64,000 nt of DNA from Leifsonia sp. Root112D2. Its GTDB lineage: Bacteria; Actinomycetota; Actinomycetes; Actinomycetales; Microbacteriaceae. Positions 42,058 to 50,950 of this stretch are shown piece after piece. The position numbers and the translations under genes are program-made. The notes below the pieces were generated by a model. That model ran no database searches. It saw only the letters and a program-made list of their open reading frames with translations, and was not told where the DNA came from. Positions within the stretch are counted from its first letter, which is position 1. The number at the start of each line of letters is the position of its first letter. The DNA lies in contig NZ_LMCU01000001.1 of the NCBI RefSeq assembly GCF_001424905.1, positions 1 to 64,000 of the forward strand, given 5' to 3'.

Positions 42058-43268
42058 CCATCGCCTCCGACATCAGCCGCCGTCAGACCGCCGGGCGCCT
42101 GCGCCGCCTCGGCTTCGGATTCGGTCTTGCCGCGAGCGTTCTGGTTCTGTACCAGTTCGTCAGTTTTCTGCTGCACACGGATTCGTATCCACGGCTTCCG
42201 TACAGCATCGCCGCGTGGGCACTTCTTATCGCCGGCATGGTCATCGTCTATGCCACGAACAACCGACGCGCCAGCCAGCTTCCGGCCTGGGCTCTTCCCA
42301 CGGTCATCTCGATGTGGGCCGCCGCCACCACGCTCGACCTGATCGGCTGCTGGGCGAGAGGCAGTTCCGCCGCGGCGCCGGCAGCGGCCATGGCCGTCGG
42401 CGCCGGCCTTCTGCAGGTCGTCACGCACGCCCAGGCGCGCACTATCGCGGTGGCTGCGAGCCTGCTCGGGGCGGCGATCGCCATTGCCTTCGCCCTGCAC
42501 GGTCTCGACAACCCGCAGCAACTCGCGCTGGCTTATCTCATGATCGGTATTGCCGTTGCCCCGTCCATCCTCGCGGTTTTCTTCGTGCGCTCGCTCGGCA
42601 TCGCGGCGCAGCTGGAGCTCGACCGCGCGCAGGTGCAAAGCACCGTCTCCTCCCCCGGATTCACCCTGGGGATGCTCGCATCCGAAGAACTCGCGCGACT
42701 CGATCTGGATGCCGAACGGCTGCTGGATGAGGTGGCAACCGGCCGTGCGGCGCTGCCGTTGAGACCCGAGACCGCATCGGTCGCCGCCTCGCTGGCAACG
42801 GAATTGCGGTTGCACCTGATCGAGGGCAGGCGCGAGACCTGGTTGCACCACGCCGTCTCGGAATCCGCCTTTCTCGGCCCGGCCGTGACCGTGAGCGACT
42901 CCGACGGTCTGGCCGGCCTACTCGACTCCGAGCAGCGGGATGGCCTGCTTGCCGCGGTCTGGCTGTTGTTGAGCGACCCGCCACGGCCGGGGCAGTGCGT
43001 GAACATCGTCGTGAGTGCACGCGAACGGCAGCTGCCGCACAGCTCCCATGCGTCGGTGAGGGTGCCGATTTCGATATCCGCAACCGGTGTGCCGCGAAGG
43101 GGGGTGGACCCCGCGACGTGGCAAGCTATAAGAAAAGTCGGCAGGTACGAGGAATCTATTCGAGACTCGGTTCTGCTCATAGAGATCGAATGTGAAGTCG
43201 ACAACCCCGCCGACTACGAATCGGAGCCATTGGCGCCGAATGTGAATACGACGAAGGGCAGTCCGTGA
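42054..43268 (+). CDS. Membrane protein between sensor kinase and response regulator
   Basis: This 404-residue protein starts at GTG 42054, overlapping the kinase stop, and ends at GTG/TGA overlap with the regulator. Residues ~15-190 contain about six membrane segments (RLGFGFGLAASVLVLYQFV, SIAAWALLIAGMVIVYATN, and others), followed by a cytosolic part without a phosphoacceptor His or a HATPase G-box. The tail after ~250 has a helical stretch similar in position to a HisKA region, then a beta-rich end (SVRVPISISATGV). It could be a degenerate kinase-like partner that tunes the sensor. I do not recognise a characterised family. Confidence 0.55.
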   Translation: MTIASDISRRQTAGRLRRLGFGFGLAASVLVLYQFVSFLLHTDSYPRLPYSIAAWALLIAGMVIVYATNNRRASQLPAWALPTVISMWAAATTLDLIGCWARGSSAAAPAAAMAVGAGLLQVVTHAQARTIAVAASLLGAAIAIAFALHGLDNPQQLALAYLMIGIAVAPSILAVFFVRSLGIAAQLELDRAQVQSTVSSPGFTLGMLASEELARLDLDAERLLDEVATGRAALPLRPETASVAASLATELRLHLIEGRRETWLHHAVSESAFLGPAVTVSDSDGLAGLLDSEQRDGLLAAVWLLLSDPPRPGQCVNIVVSARERQLPHSSHASVRVPISISATGVPRRGVDPATWQAIRKVGRYEESIRDSVLLIEIECEVDNPADYESEPLAPNVNTTKGSP

Positions 43269-43921
43269 ACAACGCCGCCAACCCTATCCGCATCGCCATC
43301 GTCGACGACCATAAAATGCTCCTCGGAGCATTGACTGAATGGATCCGCAGTGCCGCGGATGACATCAGCATGGTCGCCGCCGTCACGACCTGGCCGGAGT
43401 TGCTGACGCATCCGGAATTTCCCGTCGACGTCGTGCTGCTCGACCTCGACCTCAAAGACAACCTGCCCATCTCCCTCAAGATCTCCACCCTGAAGACGAC
43501 GGGCGTGAACACGGTGCTCATGAGCACGTACTCGGAACCGGCCGTGGTGCGTGAGGCACTCGCCGCCGGCGCCCTCGGCTACCTGGTGAAGAGCGAAGAC
43601 GCCGAGATGATCGTCGAGGCGATTCGCGCCGCAAACAAGGGCGAATCATTCATCTCCAGCGAGCTCGACCTCGCGCTCAATGCCGGTGAGGTCGGCGGCT
43701 CGCCGAAGCTCAGCGCCCAGGAGCGCCGGGTGATGGCGCTGTACGGCGCCGGCGAGCCGGTGAAGTCGGTGGCCTTCCAACTGGGCATCTCCGACGAGAC
43801 CGCCAAGAGCTACCTCAAGCGCATCCGCGAGAAGTACCGCGTAGCCGGCTACGACGTCGGAACCAAGGTGGCCCTGCGTAAGCGGGCCATTCAGGACGGC
43901 ATCCTGCTGCAGGGCGACTGA
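43265..43921 (+). CDS. NarL/FixJ-type response regulator
   Basis: This 218-residue regulator has an N-terminal receiver domain (IAIVDDHKMLLGAL, acceptor D60 in VDVVLLDLDL, conserved Lys in GYLVKSED) and a C-terminal LuxR-type helix-turn-helix (LSAQERRVMALYGAGEPVKS, GISDETAKSYLKRIREKY). It starts at GTG 43265 overlapping the preceding stop. It is the output of the three-gene operon begun at 40894; target genes are not evident from the window. Confidence 0.88.
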   Translation: MNNAANPIRIAIVDDHKMLLGALTEWIRSAADDISMVAAVTTWPELLTHPEFPVDVVLLDLDLKDNLPISLKISTLKTTGVNTVLMSTYSEPAVVREALAAGALGYLVKSEDAEMIVEAIRAANKGESFISSELDLALNAGEVGGSPKLSAQERRVMALYGAGEPVKSVAFQLGISDETAKSYLKRIREKYRVAGYDVGTKVALRKRAIQDGILLQGD

Positions 43922-43974
43922 GCCGCAGGCATCCGCTCGATGCCGCCCGCAGGCGGACACACGACGGATGCGGC

Positions 43975-45306
43975 TTATACCGCGGGCACCGACAGGGTTT
44001 CCGGCCGGGTGCCCTGCAGGATCTGGCGCCGACGGCGGCGGTCGATGGAGAAGGTGACCAGAGTCAGCACGATTCCGGCGACGCTGAGTGCACCACCGAC
44101 CCACACCGGCGAAAGGTAGCCGAATCCCGCGGAGATGGTAAGACCGCCCAGGAACGCACCCGAGGCGTTGGCGATGTTGAGGGCCGAGTGATTGAGTGCC
44201 GCGGCGATCGACTGGCTGTCGTGCGCCACATCCATGAGCCGCGTCTGGATGGCCGGCGAGAGCGCCGAGCACGCCGCCGCTATCACGATGAGGAAGGCGA
44301 ACAGGCCCACGACGGTATGCGCGGTGAGCGCGAGCCCCACCAGCCCGATGAGGAGGGTGATGAAGAAGCCGACGAGGGTCAGCCGCAGGTTGCGGTCGGC
44401 ACTCCAGCCGCCGACCACGTTGCCGATGGTCATGCCGATGCCCACGACCACGAGGACCACCGGAACCATCGCCGCACCGAGCCCCGTCACATCGGTGACG
44501 ATCGGCGCGACATAGGTGTAGACGGCGAAGAAGCCGCCGAAGCCGATGGCGCCGATGCCTAAGGCCATCCAGACCTGCAGCCGACGGAATGCACGCAATT
44601 CATTGCGCATCGTTGACTGCGGGTTTCCCCGCTGCCACGGCACCAGAGCCGCAACGGCCACGAAGGTGAGTGCGAAGATCGACGCGACCACGAAATAAGC
44701 GATGCGCCATCCCTGCACCTGGCCGAGCCAGGTGATGAGCGGAACACCGATGACATTGGCGATGGTGAGGCCGGAGAGCACCAGGGCCACCCCCTGGGCC
44801 CGCCTGCCCGGCCCCATGAGAGAGGCCGCGACGAGCGAGGCGATGCCGAAATAGGCGCCGTGAGGCAGCCCACTGAGAAAACGCGCGAGAAGCAGCACGC
44901 CAAAGTTCGGGGCCAGCGCCGAGAAGACCGTGCCGACCGTGAACGCCACCAGCAGCCACAGGAGCAGCTTTTTGCGCGGCAGTCGCGCGGCCATCGCGGC
45001 AATCGTCGGTGCGCCGACGACGACCCCCAGCGCGTATGCCGAGATCGCCCATCCTGCCTGCGCGTTCGCGTCAGCGGGAGCCGCGGCGTACAGCCGGGGC
45101 AGCATGTCGGCGGCAAGGTTGGGCAGCAGCCCCATGGCCACGAACTCGGTGGCGCCGATGCCGAAGCCGCCGAGGGCGAGCGCCAGCAGCGCCAGGCGCA
45201 CGCGCGCGGCGCTCAGAGCCGGGGTCGGGATCTGGCCTTGGTTGGAGGCGGCGGCTGACGACCGGCTCGACGCGGGCGTGTCACCCGCATCGGCAGGAAA
45301 AGTCAC
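43975..45306 (-). CDS. MFS transporter (sugar/drug efflux, AraJ-like)
   Basis: This 443-residue, 12-segment major-facilitator protein of the DHA1/arabinose-efflux group has IGATEFVAMGLLPNLA in the first helix, AARLPRKKLLLWLL as loop 2-3 (A-motif) and FLSGLPHGAYFGIASLVAASL. A hydrophilic N-terminal 35 residues precedes the first helix. An 18-bp palindrome 30 bp upstream (45336-45353) is a probable operator of a local repressor not encoded next to it. Substrate unknown. Confidence 0.82.
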   Translation of the reverse strand: MTFPADAGDTPASSRSSAAASNQGQIPTPALSAARVRLALLALALGGFGIGATEFVAMGLLPNLAADMLPRLYAAAPADANAQAGWAISAYALGVVVGAPTIAAMAARLPRKKLLLWLLVAFTVGTVFSALAPNFGVLLLARFLSGLPHGAYFGIASLVAASLMGPGRRAQGVALVLSGLTIANVIGVPLITWLGQVQGWRIAYFVVASIFALTFVAVAALVPWQRGNPQSTMRNELRAFRRLQVWMALGIGAIGFGGFFAVYTYVAPIVTDVTGLGAAMVPVVLVVVGIGMTIGNVVGGWSADRNLRLTLVGFFITLLIGLVGLALTAHTVVGLFAFLIVIAAACSALSPAIQTRLMDVAHDSQSIAAALNHSALNIANASGAFLGGLTISAGFGYLSPVWVGGALSVAGIVLTLVTFSIDRRRRRQILQGTRPETLSVPAV

Positions 45307-45335
45307 TCCCCTACGATAATCGGATCTCGCCGCAA

Positions 45336-45353
45336 AATCGAATCGATTCGATT
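45336..45353 (-). promoter_or_regulatory. 18-bp palindrome upstream of MFS gene
   Basis: AATCGAATCGATTCGATT is a perfect 18-bp palindrome in the 56-bp gap between the thiamine-binding gene's stop and the MFS start. Its position and symmetry suit a MarR/TetR-type operator. No regulator is adjacent. Confidence 0.5.
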
Positions 45354-45362
45354 ACGAATCTC

Positions 45363-45677
45363 TTAACTCTCGCGACGGGCCTCAAGCGCGGTCTCGAGAC
45401 GCTGCACCTTGCTCGTGAGCTCACCGCTGTGGCCGGGGCGGATGTCTGCCTTGAGCACGAGCGAGACCCGCGGTCCGAACGCGCCGACGGCATCCGTGGC
45501 TCGACGGATCACGTCGAAGACCTCGTCCCACTCCCCCTCGATGGTCGTGAACATCGAGTCGGTGTGATTGGGCAGTCCGGATGCCCGCACGATCTCGACG
45601 GCGGCGGCCACCGCGTCGTGCACGGAGGCATCCGGATTGTCAGCGCCCGATGGGGCGACGGAAAACGCAACGAGCAT
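45363..45677 (-). CDS. Thiamine-binding protein, DUF77/MTH1187 family
   Basis: This 104-residue protein of the YqgV/MTH1187 family binds thiamine. It has the motif MLVAFSVAPSG at the start, VEIVRASGLPNHTDSMFTTIEG in the centre and GPRVSLVLKADIRPGHSG toward the end, as in family members. It begins four bases after the preceding glycosyltransferase gene and precedes the MFS transporter, so a role in thiamine handling is likely but the partners are not obvious. Length typical. Confidence 0.78.
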   Translation of the reverse strand: MLVAFSVAPSGADNPDASVHDAVAAAVEIVRASGLPNHTDSMFTTIEGEWDEVFDVIRRATDAVGAFGPRVSLVLKADIRPGHSGELTSKVQRLETALEARRES

Positions 45678-45680
45678 GAC

Positions 45681-47051
45681 TTACTCCCTTTCGTGGTGCC
45701 GTACGGCGCGAGAGCGCGCAGGCTTGGATCGAACAGCGGTGAATTGAGCAGCGATGGCAAACGGCCAGACGGATGCCTTCTCGGGGGTGAGCTCGTCGTC
45801 GCGTCGCAGCGTCGGCGCACGCCACAGCGCCCAGACGGCCCAGCCGAGCAGCACGAAGAACAGCACATTGCGCACCGTGAGCACGAACACCATGGCCGGG
45901 TTCAGCATCAGAATGGCATCGTAGAGGTAGGGGTAGAACGCCTGCGTCAGCGCGGCCATGACGGCAACGAGGATCGCTGGGGTGCGAAACGCCCGACCCT
46001 GGTAGGCAAGGCCGAGTACGATCGGCGCCGCGAGCCACACCATGTATTGCGGTGAGCCCACCTTGTTGAAGGCAATCAGCGCCGTCACGAGGGCGAGCGC
46101 GAGAGGCGGCAGCACGCGCGTCATGGCCTGCTGGCGCCGTGCAGCGCGGATGCCGATGAGCATGATCGCCACGACCGCGACGGCCTGCAGCGGGCTCATG
46201 AGGGCAATGGCCGTGTTGATGCCATCACCGGTGACCTCGAAGGTGTTCAGCGGCTCGTTGTAATAGACGTAGCTGCCCTGCCGGCCCCCGATGGACTCCC
46301 ACATCCAGATCAGGCTCACCGGCGCCTCCACCTGCAGTCCGCGGTCGCCCTGGGCCGTGACGAAGCTGAACACGTTCGGCCCCGCCCCGAAGGTCAGCGC
46401 CAACACCGTGAAGACGGCGCTCGTGGCCACGGCCGCGGTCACGACGCGCCACCGATGGTGAGAGGCGATGACCAGGCTGGCAAGCACCGCCGCCGGCCAG
46501 ACCTTGATCCAGGTGGCGATGGTGAGCAATACCGTTGCCAGACGCGGGCGCAGCCCCAGCCAGAGCAGGCCGACCATCACGATCGGCACCGACAGCGTGT
46601 CGAGACGCGAGAGGGCTATCGGGCCGAGCAGCAGGGTGAAGGCGAGCCACCACCACGCGGCCATCGCATTGCGGCGATGCCGACCGAAGACCAACACCGC
46701 GAAGGCCGCGGCGTTCAGAAGCAGCACGAGGGTGAGCCACGAGCCCACGTAGTTCTGCGCGCCGAAGACGAGGGGGATCATGATCGGCACTATCGCGACG
46801 ATCGGGTACACCCACGGGGCGTCGACGCCCATGACGAAGCCGCCCTGCGCCTGCAGCGCCCACGGGCGGTAGACCGTGGTCACGTCTCCGAGGCGCGCAC
46901 CCGGCGCCATCAACGCCAGGTAGCCGACGATGAGGTGCACGAGCAGAAACCCGATCCACAGCGTTATCGGATTGACCAGCAGCGCCGCTGCCCTGGCCCG
47001 GTCTGCGGGCGCCGCAACGCGGGGAGCGGAGTCGGTCGCCATGCTCGCCAT
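45681..47051 (-). CDS. GT87-type polyprenol mannosyltransferase-like membrane protein
   Basis: This membrane glycosyltransferase of about 456 residues (DUF2029/GT87, as in the PimE/alpha-mannosyltransferase group) uses polyprenyl-phosphate mannose and acts on the outer face of the membrane. About ten hydrophobic segments are visible, including PITLWIGFLLVHLIVGYLA, WWWLAFTLLLGPIALSRLD (the first-loop Asp is close), and IATWIKVWPAAVLASLVI with a conserved Lys-Val-Trp-Pro. A charged, Arg-rich tail ends the protein. ATG 47051 is used; a GTG four codons upstream is possible. Four bases separate it from the downstream thiamine-binding gene. Confidence 0.75.
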   Translation of the reverse strand: MASMATDSAPRVAAPADRARAAALLVNPITLWIGFLLVHLIVGYLALMAPGARLGDVTTVYRPWALQAQGGFVMGVDAPWVYPIVAIVPIMIPLVFGAQNYVGSWLTLVLLLNAAAFAVLVFGRHRRNAMAAWWWLAFTLLLGPIALSRLDTLSVPIVMVGLLWLGLRPRLATVLLTIATWIKVWPAAVLASLVIASHHRWRVVTAAVATSAVFTVLALTFGAGPNVFSFVTAQGDRGLQVEAPVSLIWMWESIGGRQGSYVYYNEPLNTFEVTGDGINTAIALMSPLQAVAVVAIMLIGIRAARRQQAMTRVLPPLALALVTALIAFNKVGSPQYMVWLAAPIVLGLAYQGRAFRTPAILVAVMAALTQAFYPYLYDAILMLNPAMVFVLTVRNVLFFVLLGWAVWALWRAPTLRRDDELTPEKASVWPFAIAAQFTAVRSKPARSRAVRHHERE

Positions 47052-47171
47052 GCTATCGCCCACGACGTAACAGAATGTGTCCCTGACCTTGGCATCAGCG
47101 CGGCGAACACGAGAAGCTGTGAAGGTTCACCAGGGAGTTCCTCGCCCGATTCGCCGGCGGCCTCTGAGCCG

Positions 47172-48026
47172 TCACCCCGCCAGCAGCGCGGCGATCGTCG
47201 ACGGAAGCGTCTCGGCAATGTCGAGGGCTGCGATCGGGCCGCCCGCGGAGGCACGATCGGCGGCAAGACCGTGCAGCGTTGCCGCTGTCGCCGCAAGAGC
47301 GGCGAGGGTCTCGGGATCGCGAGCGATGGCATCCGCGTGCGTGGCCACCAAGGCCCCCAGAATGCCGCCGAGCACATCGCCGCTGCCTGCGGTGGCGAGC
47401 CAGCTCGGCCCCGTTGACGAACTGAGGCGTCGGCCTCCGGGCGAGGCGACGAACGTTGTGTGCCCCTTGAGCAGCACCGTCACGCCGAGCGTCTCGGCGG
47501 CACGCACCGCCCAGCCGGCCGGATCCGCCGCGATCGAGGAGGCATCGACATCCGTGCCGGCACCGCCCAGCGCCACCGAAAGTTCGCGAAAGTGCGGGGT
47601 GATGACCAGCGCCCCGGATGCCTCCCCCACGAGCTCGAGCGCCCCGGCATCCAGCACGGCCGGCACGCCCTCGGCGAGCGCCGAGCGGATGCGTGCGCTC
47701 TCCCGAGAAGTGCGGCTCGCGGCGTCCATGCCGGAGCCCGCGAGCCACGCCTGTACCCGCCCGCCCGCCGTGACGATCTCGGGGCGACGCTGCATCACCA
47801 GCCGGGTCGGCGTGCCCGCACCGAGATAACGCACCATGCCCACTCCCGTGCGCACGGCCGCCTCGACGCCGAGAACGGCGGCGCCCGGAAAACGGGAGGA
47901 GCCGGTGAGCACGCCGAGAACGCCGCGCGAATATTTGTCGTCGTCAGCTGCGGGAACGGCGATCCACTTTCGCGCGTCCTCAGCGCCCCATCGCTGCCAT
48001 TGCTCGGCCTGCTCCTGTGCTGTCAT
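47172..48026 (-). CDS. nnrD: ADP-dependent NAD(P)H-hydrate dehydratase
   Basis: This protein of about 284 residues repairs damaged nicotinamide cofactors (NADHX/NADPHX) with ADP. RGVLGVLTGSSRFPGAAVLG, VRTGVGMVRY, ITPHFRELSVALG, LKGHTTFVASPGG and the catalytic TAGSGDVLGGILGALVA are hallmarks of the YjeF C-terminal (NnrD) domain. The epimerase half (NnrE) is absent, as in actinobacteria with separate genes. ATG 48026 is used; an upstream frame would overlap the HAD gene's leader. It diverges from the HAD gene, with 40 bases between the start codons. Confidence 0.88.
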   Translation of the reverse strand: MTAQEQAEQWQRWGAEDARKWIAVPAADDDKYSRGVLGVLTGSSRFPGAAVLGVEAAVRTGVGMVRYLGAGTPTRLVMQRRPEIVTAGGRVQAWLAGSGMDAASRTSRESARIRSALAEGVPAVLDAGALELVGEASGALVITPHFRELSVALGGAGTDVDASSIAADPAGWAVRAAETLGVTVLLKGHTTFVASPGGRRLSSSTGPSWLATAGSGDVLGGILGALVATHADAIARDPETLAALAATAATLHGLAADRASAGGPIAALDIAETLPSTIAALLAG

Positions 48027-48066
48027 TCCTTCACGATAGGTTGAAACGCACACGGAAGGTACAGCT

Positions 48067-48699
48067 ATGGGCATCAGCATTCCCGGCAAGGTCGTCGTCT
48101 TCGACTATGGCGAGGTGATCTCCGAGGCGCCGAATGCCGCAGAACGGGGCACGCTTCTCGACCTGGCGGGCGTCGCATCCGGCACGGCCGACGAAGCGGC
48201 CTTCTGGAGCGCGTACGACCGTCATCGCGACGCGCTCGATCAGGGCACGCTCGGCATCCGCGAGTACTGGGGCGGCATCGCCGACGAACTTGGGGCGCAG
48301 TTCTCTCCCGCGCTGATCCATCGGCTGTGGGTCGTCGACTTTCGCAGCTGGCTGAGCATCGATGCCGCGACGCTGGCTGTGCTCACCGATCTCGCAGAGG
48401 GCGGCACCCGGCTGGCCCTGCTCTCGAACGCCGGTCGCGACTTCGGCAGCTATTTTCGCTTCGGCGCTCTCGGCGAGCTGTTCGAGGCGGTGTTCGTGAG
48501 CGGCGAGCTGGGCATCATCAAGCCTTCCGCCGCCATCTTCGAGCTGGCCATGCGCGAACTCGGAATAACCGCAGGGCAAACGATCTTCATTGATAACAAG
48601 GAGGTCAATGTGCGCGGCGCCGAGGCGCTGGGCATCACCGGCCACGTTTTCACCGGTGCGGATGCCTTGCGGGGCTTCCTGACGCGGCTCGCAGAATAG
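48067..48699 (+). CDS. HAD-family hydrolase
   Basis: This 210-residue haloacid dehalogenase-like hydrolase probably acts on a phosphorylated metabolite. The catalytic motif 1 is VVVFDYGEVIS (D-x-G-x-V type), motif 2 is ALLSNAGRD, motif 3 is GIIKPSAAIFELA and motif 4 is IFIDNKEVNV. The cap is a helical insertion between residues ~20 and 80. The group includes YihX-like alpha-D-glucose-1-phosphate phosphatases; the substrate is unknown. GGAAGG precedes ATG 48067. Confidence 0.78.
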   Translation: MGISIPGKVVVFDYGEVISEAPNAAERGTLLDLAGVASGTADEAAFWSAYDRHRDALDQGTLGIREYWGGIADELGAQFSPALIHRLWVVDFRSWLSIDAATLAVLTDLAEGGTRLALLSNAGRDFGSYFRFGALGELFEAVFVSGELGIIKPSAAIFELAMRELGITAGQTIFIDNKEVNVRGAEALGITGHVFTGADALRGFLTRLAE

Positions 48700-48750
48700 C
48701 GGTCGGTCGCGCCGCACCGGCGCATCCGATCCCCGGCAGCACCCGTTCAC

Positions 48751-48790
48751 GTCACACGCTTTACGTCACACGCTTTCGTCACACGCTTTC
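48751..48790. repeat. Tandem GTCACACGCTTT repeats
   Basis: Three consecutive copies of GTCACACGCTTT(A)C (48751-48764, 48765-48777, 48778-48790) lie directly before the flavin oxidoreductase gene, about 15 bases upstream of its ribosome site. The units differ in length by one base, suggesting slippage. They could act as binding sites or be neutral. Confidence 0.6.
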
Positions 48791-48806
48791 GCCATCGAGG
48801 AGTTCC

Positions 48807-49883
48807 ATGTCCGCCCTGTTCCAGCCGCTCACGATTCGCGGAACCACCTTTCGCAACCGACTCTGGACGGCGCCGATGTGCCAGTACTCCGTGCTCGAGA
48901 AGAACGGCGTGCCCACCAATTGGCATCTCGTGCACCTCGGCTCCATCGCTCGCGGCGGAAGCGCCCTCGTGATGGCCGAGGCCACAGCCGTGAGCGCCGA
49001 GGGACGCATCTCCGACCAGGACACGGGCCTGTGGAACGACGAGCAGCGCGACGCATGGGCTCCCATCGTTGAGTTCATCCACTCGCAGGGTGCTGCGGCG
49101 GGCGTGCAGCTCGCGCACGCCGGTCGCAAGGCCTCCACGTGGCCGGGCTGGGGATTCGAGCGGCACGACACCATGCCCGTCGCCGACGGCGGCTGGCAGA
49201 CGGTGTCTGCGTCGGCGGATGCCTTCACCGGCTACGACACGCCGCTCGCCCTGGACGCAGCGGGCATCGATGCCGTCGTTGCCGATTTCGAGGCCGCAGC
49301 ACGGCGTGCAATTGACGCCGGATTCGACGTGATAGAACTTCACGCGGCGCACGGCTATCTGCTGCACCAGTTCCTGTCACCGCTCAGCAACCATCGCGAG
49401 GACGAGTATGGCGGCAGCCTGGAGAACCGGGCCCGCCTGCTGTTGCGTCTCGTCGCATCCGTTCGGGGCGTCATCGGCGACGACGTGCCGCTGTTCGTGC
49501 GCTTCTCGGCCACCGACTATTCCAGCGGCGGCTGGAACGAGGAGCAGACGGCCATCGTCGCCGGCTGGGCCCATGAGGCCGGCGCCGACCTGTTCGACAT
49601 CTCCTCCGGCGGCAATGTGGCCGAGGCGACGATTCCGCTCGGCCCCGGATACCAGGTACCGTTCGCCGCGTACGTTCGCAACGAGGCCCACGTGCCGGTG
49701 AGCGCTGTCGGCCTGATTACCAGCCCGCAGCAGGCCGAGCAGATCGTGGCCGGCGGGCAGGCGGATGCCGTGAGTCTCGGCCGCGAACTGCTGCGTGACC
49801 CGCACTTCGCACTGCGTGCCGCTCACGAACTCGGCGCCGAGATCGAGTGGCCGCCGCAGTACGAGCGGGCGCGCCCCCGCTAG
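48807..49883 (+). CDS. NADH:flavin oxidoreductase (Old Yellow Enzyme, YqjM-like)
   Basis: This 358-residue FMN-dependent ene-reductase has the N-terminal FQPLTIRGTTFRNRLW, the catalytic/flavin-contact Cys in WTAPMCQYS (in the position of YqjM C26), SDQDTGLWNDEQRD, HAGRKAST, HAAHGYLLHQFLSPLSN, and RFSATDYSSGGWNEEQ. YqjM-like enzymes reduce enones and nitro compounds with NADPH and respond to oxidative or electrophile stress. Tandem repeats lie upstream and GAGG before ATG 48807. Substrate unspecified. Confidence 0.85.
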   Translation: MSALFQPLTIRGTTFRNRLWTAPMCQYSVLEKNGVPTNWHLVHLGSIARGGSALVMAEATAVSAEGRISDQDTGLWNDEQRDAWAPIVEFIHSQGAAAGVQLAHAGRKASTWPGWGFERHDTMPVADGGWQTVSASADAFTGYDTPLALDAAGIDAVVADFEAAARRAIDAGFDVIELHAAHGYLLHQFLSPLSNHREDEYGGSLENRARLLLRLVASVRGVIGDDVPLFVRFSATDYSSGGWNEEQTAIVAGWAHEAGADLFDISSGGNVAEATIPLGPGYQVPFAAYVRNEAHVPVSAVGLITSPQQAEQIVAGGQADAVSLGRELLRDPHFALRAAHELGAEIEWPPQYERARPR

Positions 49884-49912
49884 CGGCACACACGGCTGGT
49901 TGAGGAGGCGCG

Positions 49913-50950
49913 CTATCGGCGGCGCGTCGCATCCTGCACCTCACCGACGAGTTCTTCGATGATGTCCTCGAGAAACAACACGCCGACCGTCTCGCCTTCG
50001 GCGTCGAAGGCACGGGCCAGGTGCAGCCCCGAGCGACGCATGATGGCCAGGGCATCTTCGAGGTCGCTCTCGGCGAACACCGGCACGAGCTTGCGGATGC
50101 GTTTGGCCGGCACCGGCAGCTCGTACCCGGTGTCTTCCAGGTCGAGCACATCCTTGAGGTGCAGATAGCCGGTCGGCGCACCGGCCTCGTCGAGCGTGAC
50201 GTAGCGCGAGAAACCATAACGTGTCACCTGGCGCTCGACGTCGGCTGGGGTGGCCCGCGCAGCCAGCGTCACCAGCTTGTGCACGTCGACCGCAACGTCG
50301 CGCACCTTCTTTTCGGAGAATTCGAACGCCGCAGTGAGGGCGCCGCTACGGTCGGTGAGCACGCCCTCGCGGGTGGACCGATCGACTATCGTGGCCACCT
50401 CGTCAAGGGTGAAAGTGCTTGCCGCCTCGTTCTTGGGCTGCACCCGGAACAGCCGCAGCACGCCGTTCGCCGAGGCGTTCAGGGCCACGATGACGGGCTT
50501 GACGATGCGCGCGAACCACACCAGCGGCGTGGCGAGAATGAGCGCGGCCCGGTCGGGAACCGAGAACGAGATGTTCTTGGGCACCATCTCGCCGAAGACC
50601 ACGTGCAGGAACGACACCAGCAGCAGGGCAACGATGAAGGAGATGACCCCTATCGCTGCCGGCGGCAGGCCGGTGAGATTCAGCGGCGCCTCCAACAGGT
50701 GGTGAATCGCCGGCTCTGAGACGTTGAGAATCAGCAGCGAGCAGATGGTGATGCCCAGTTGCGTCGTGGCGAGCATGAGTGTCGCGTGCTCCATCGCCCA
50801 CAGCGCCGTCTTCGCGCTGCGCTTGCCACGCTCGGCGAGCGGTTCGATCTGCGAGCGCCGGGCCGAGATGACGGCGAATTCGGATGCGACGAAGAAGGCG
50901 TTGACGAGCAGCAGCACGACAAGCCAGGCGATTCCTGCCCAGTCACTCAT
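49913..50950 (-). CDS. CNNM/CorC-like membrane protein (DUF21-CBS), second of pair
   Basis: This 345-residue protein has an N-terminal DUF21 transmembrane module (four segments starting WAGIAWLVVLLLVNAFFVAS) followed by a cytosolic pair of CBS domains near residues 200-320 (RYVTLDEAGAPTGYLHLKDV, LARAFDAEGETVGVLFLED). Family members include bacterial CNNM/CorC magnesium or cobalt exporters. The C-terminal CorC_HlyC domain of the partner is missing here. Its ATG overlaps the end of the other gene by eight bases. The two proteins probably work as a complex. Confidence 0.8.
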   Translation of the reverse strand: MSDWAGIAWLVVLLLVNAFFVASEFAVISARRSQIEPLAERGKRSAKTALWAMEHATLMLATTQLGITICSLLILNVSEPAIHHLLEAPLNLTGLPPAAIGVISFIVALLLVSFLHVVFGEMVPKNISFSVPDRAALILATPLVWFARIVKPVIVALNASANGVLRLFRVQPKNEAASTFTLDEVATIVDRSTREGVLTDRSGALTAAFEFSEKKVRDVAVDVHKLVTLAARATPADVERQVTRYGFSRYVTLDEAGAPTGYLHLKDVLDLEDTGYELPVPAKRIRKLVPVFAESDLEDALAIMRRSGLHLARAFDAEGETVGVLFLEDIIEELVGEVQDATRRR

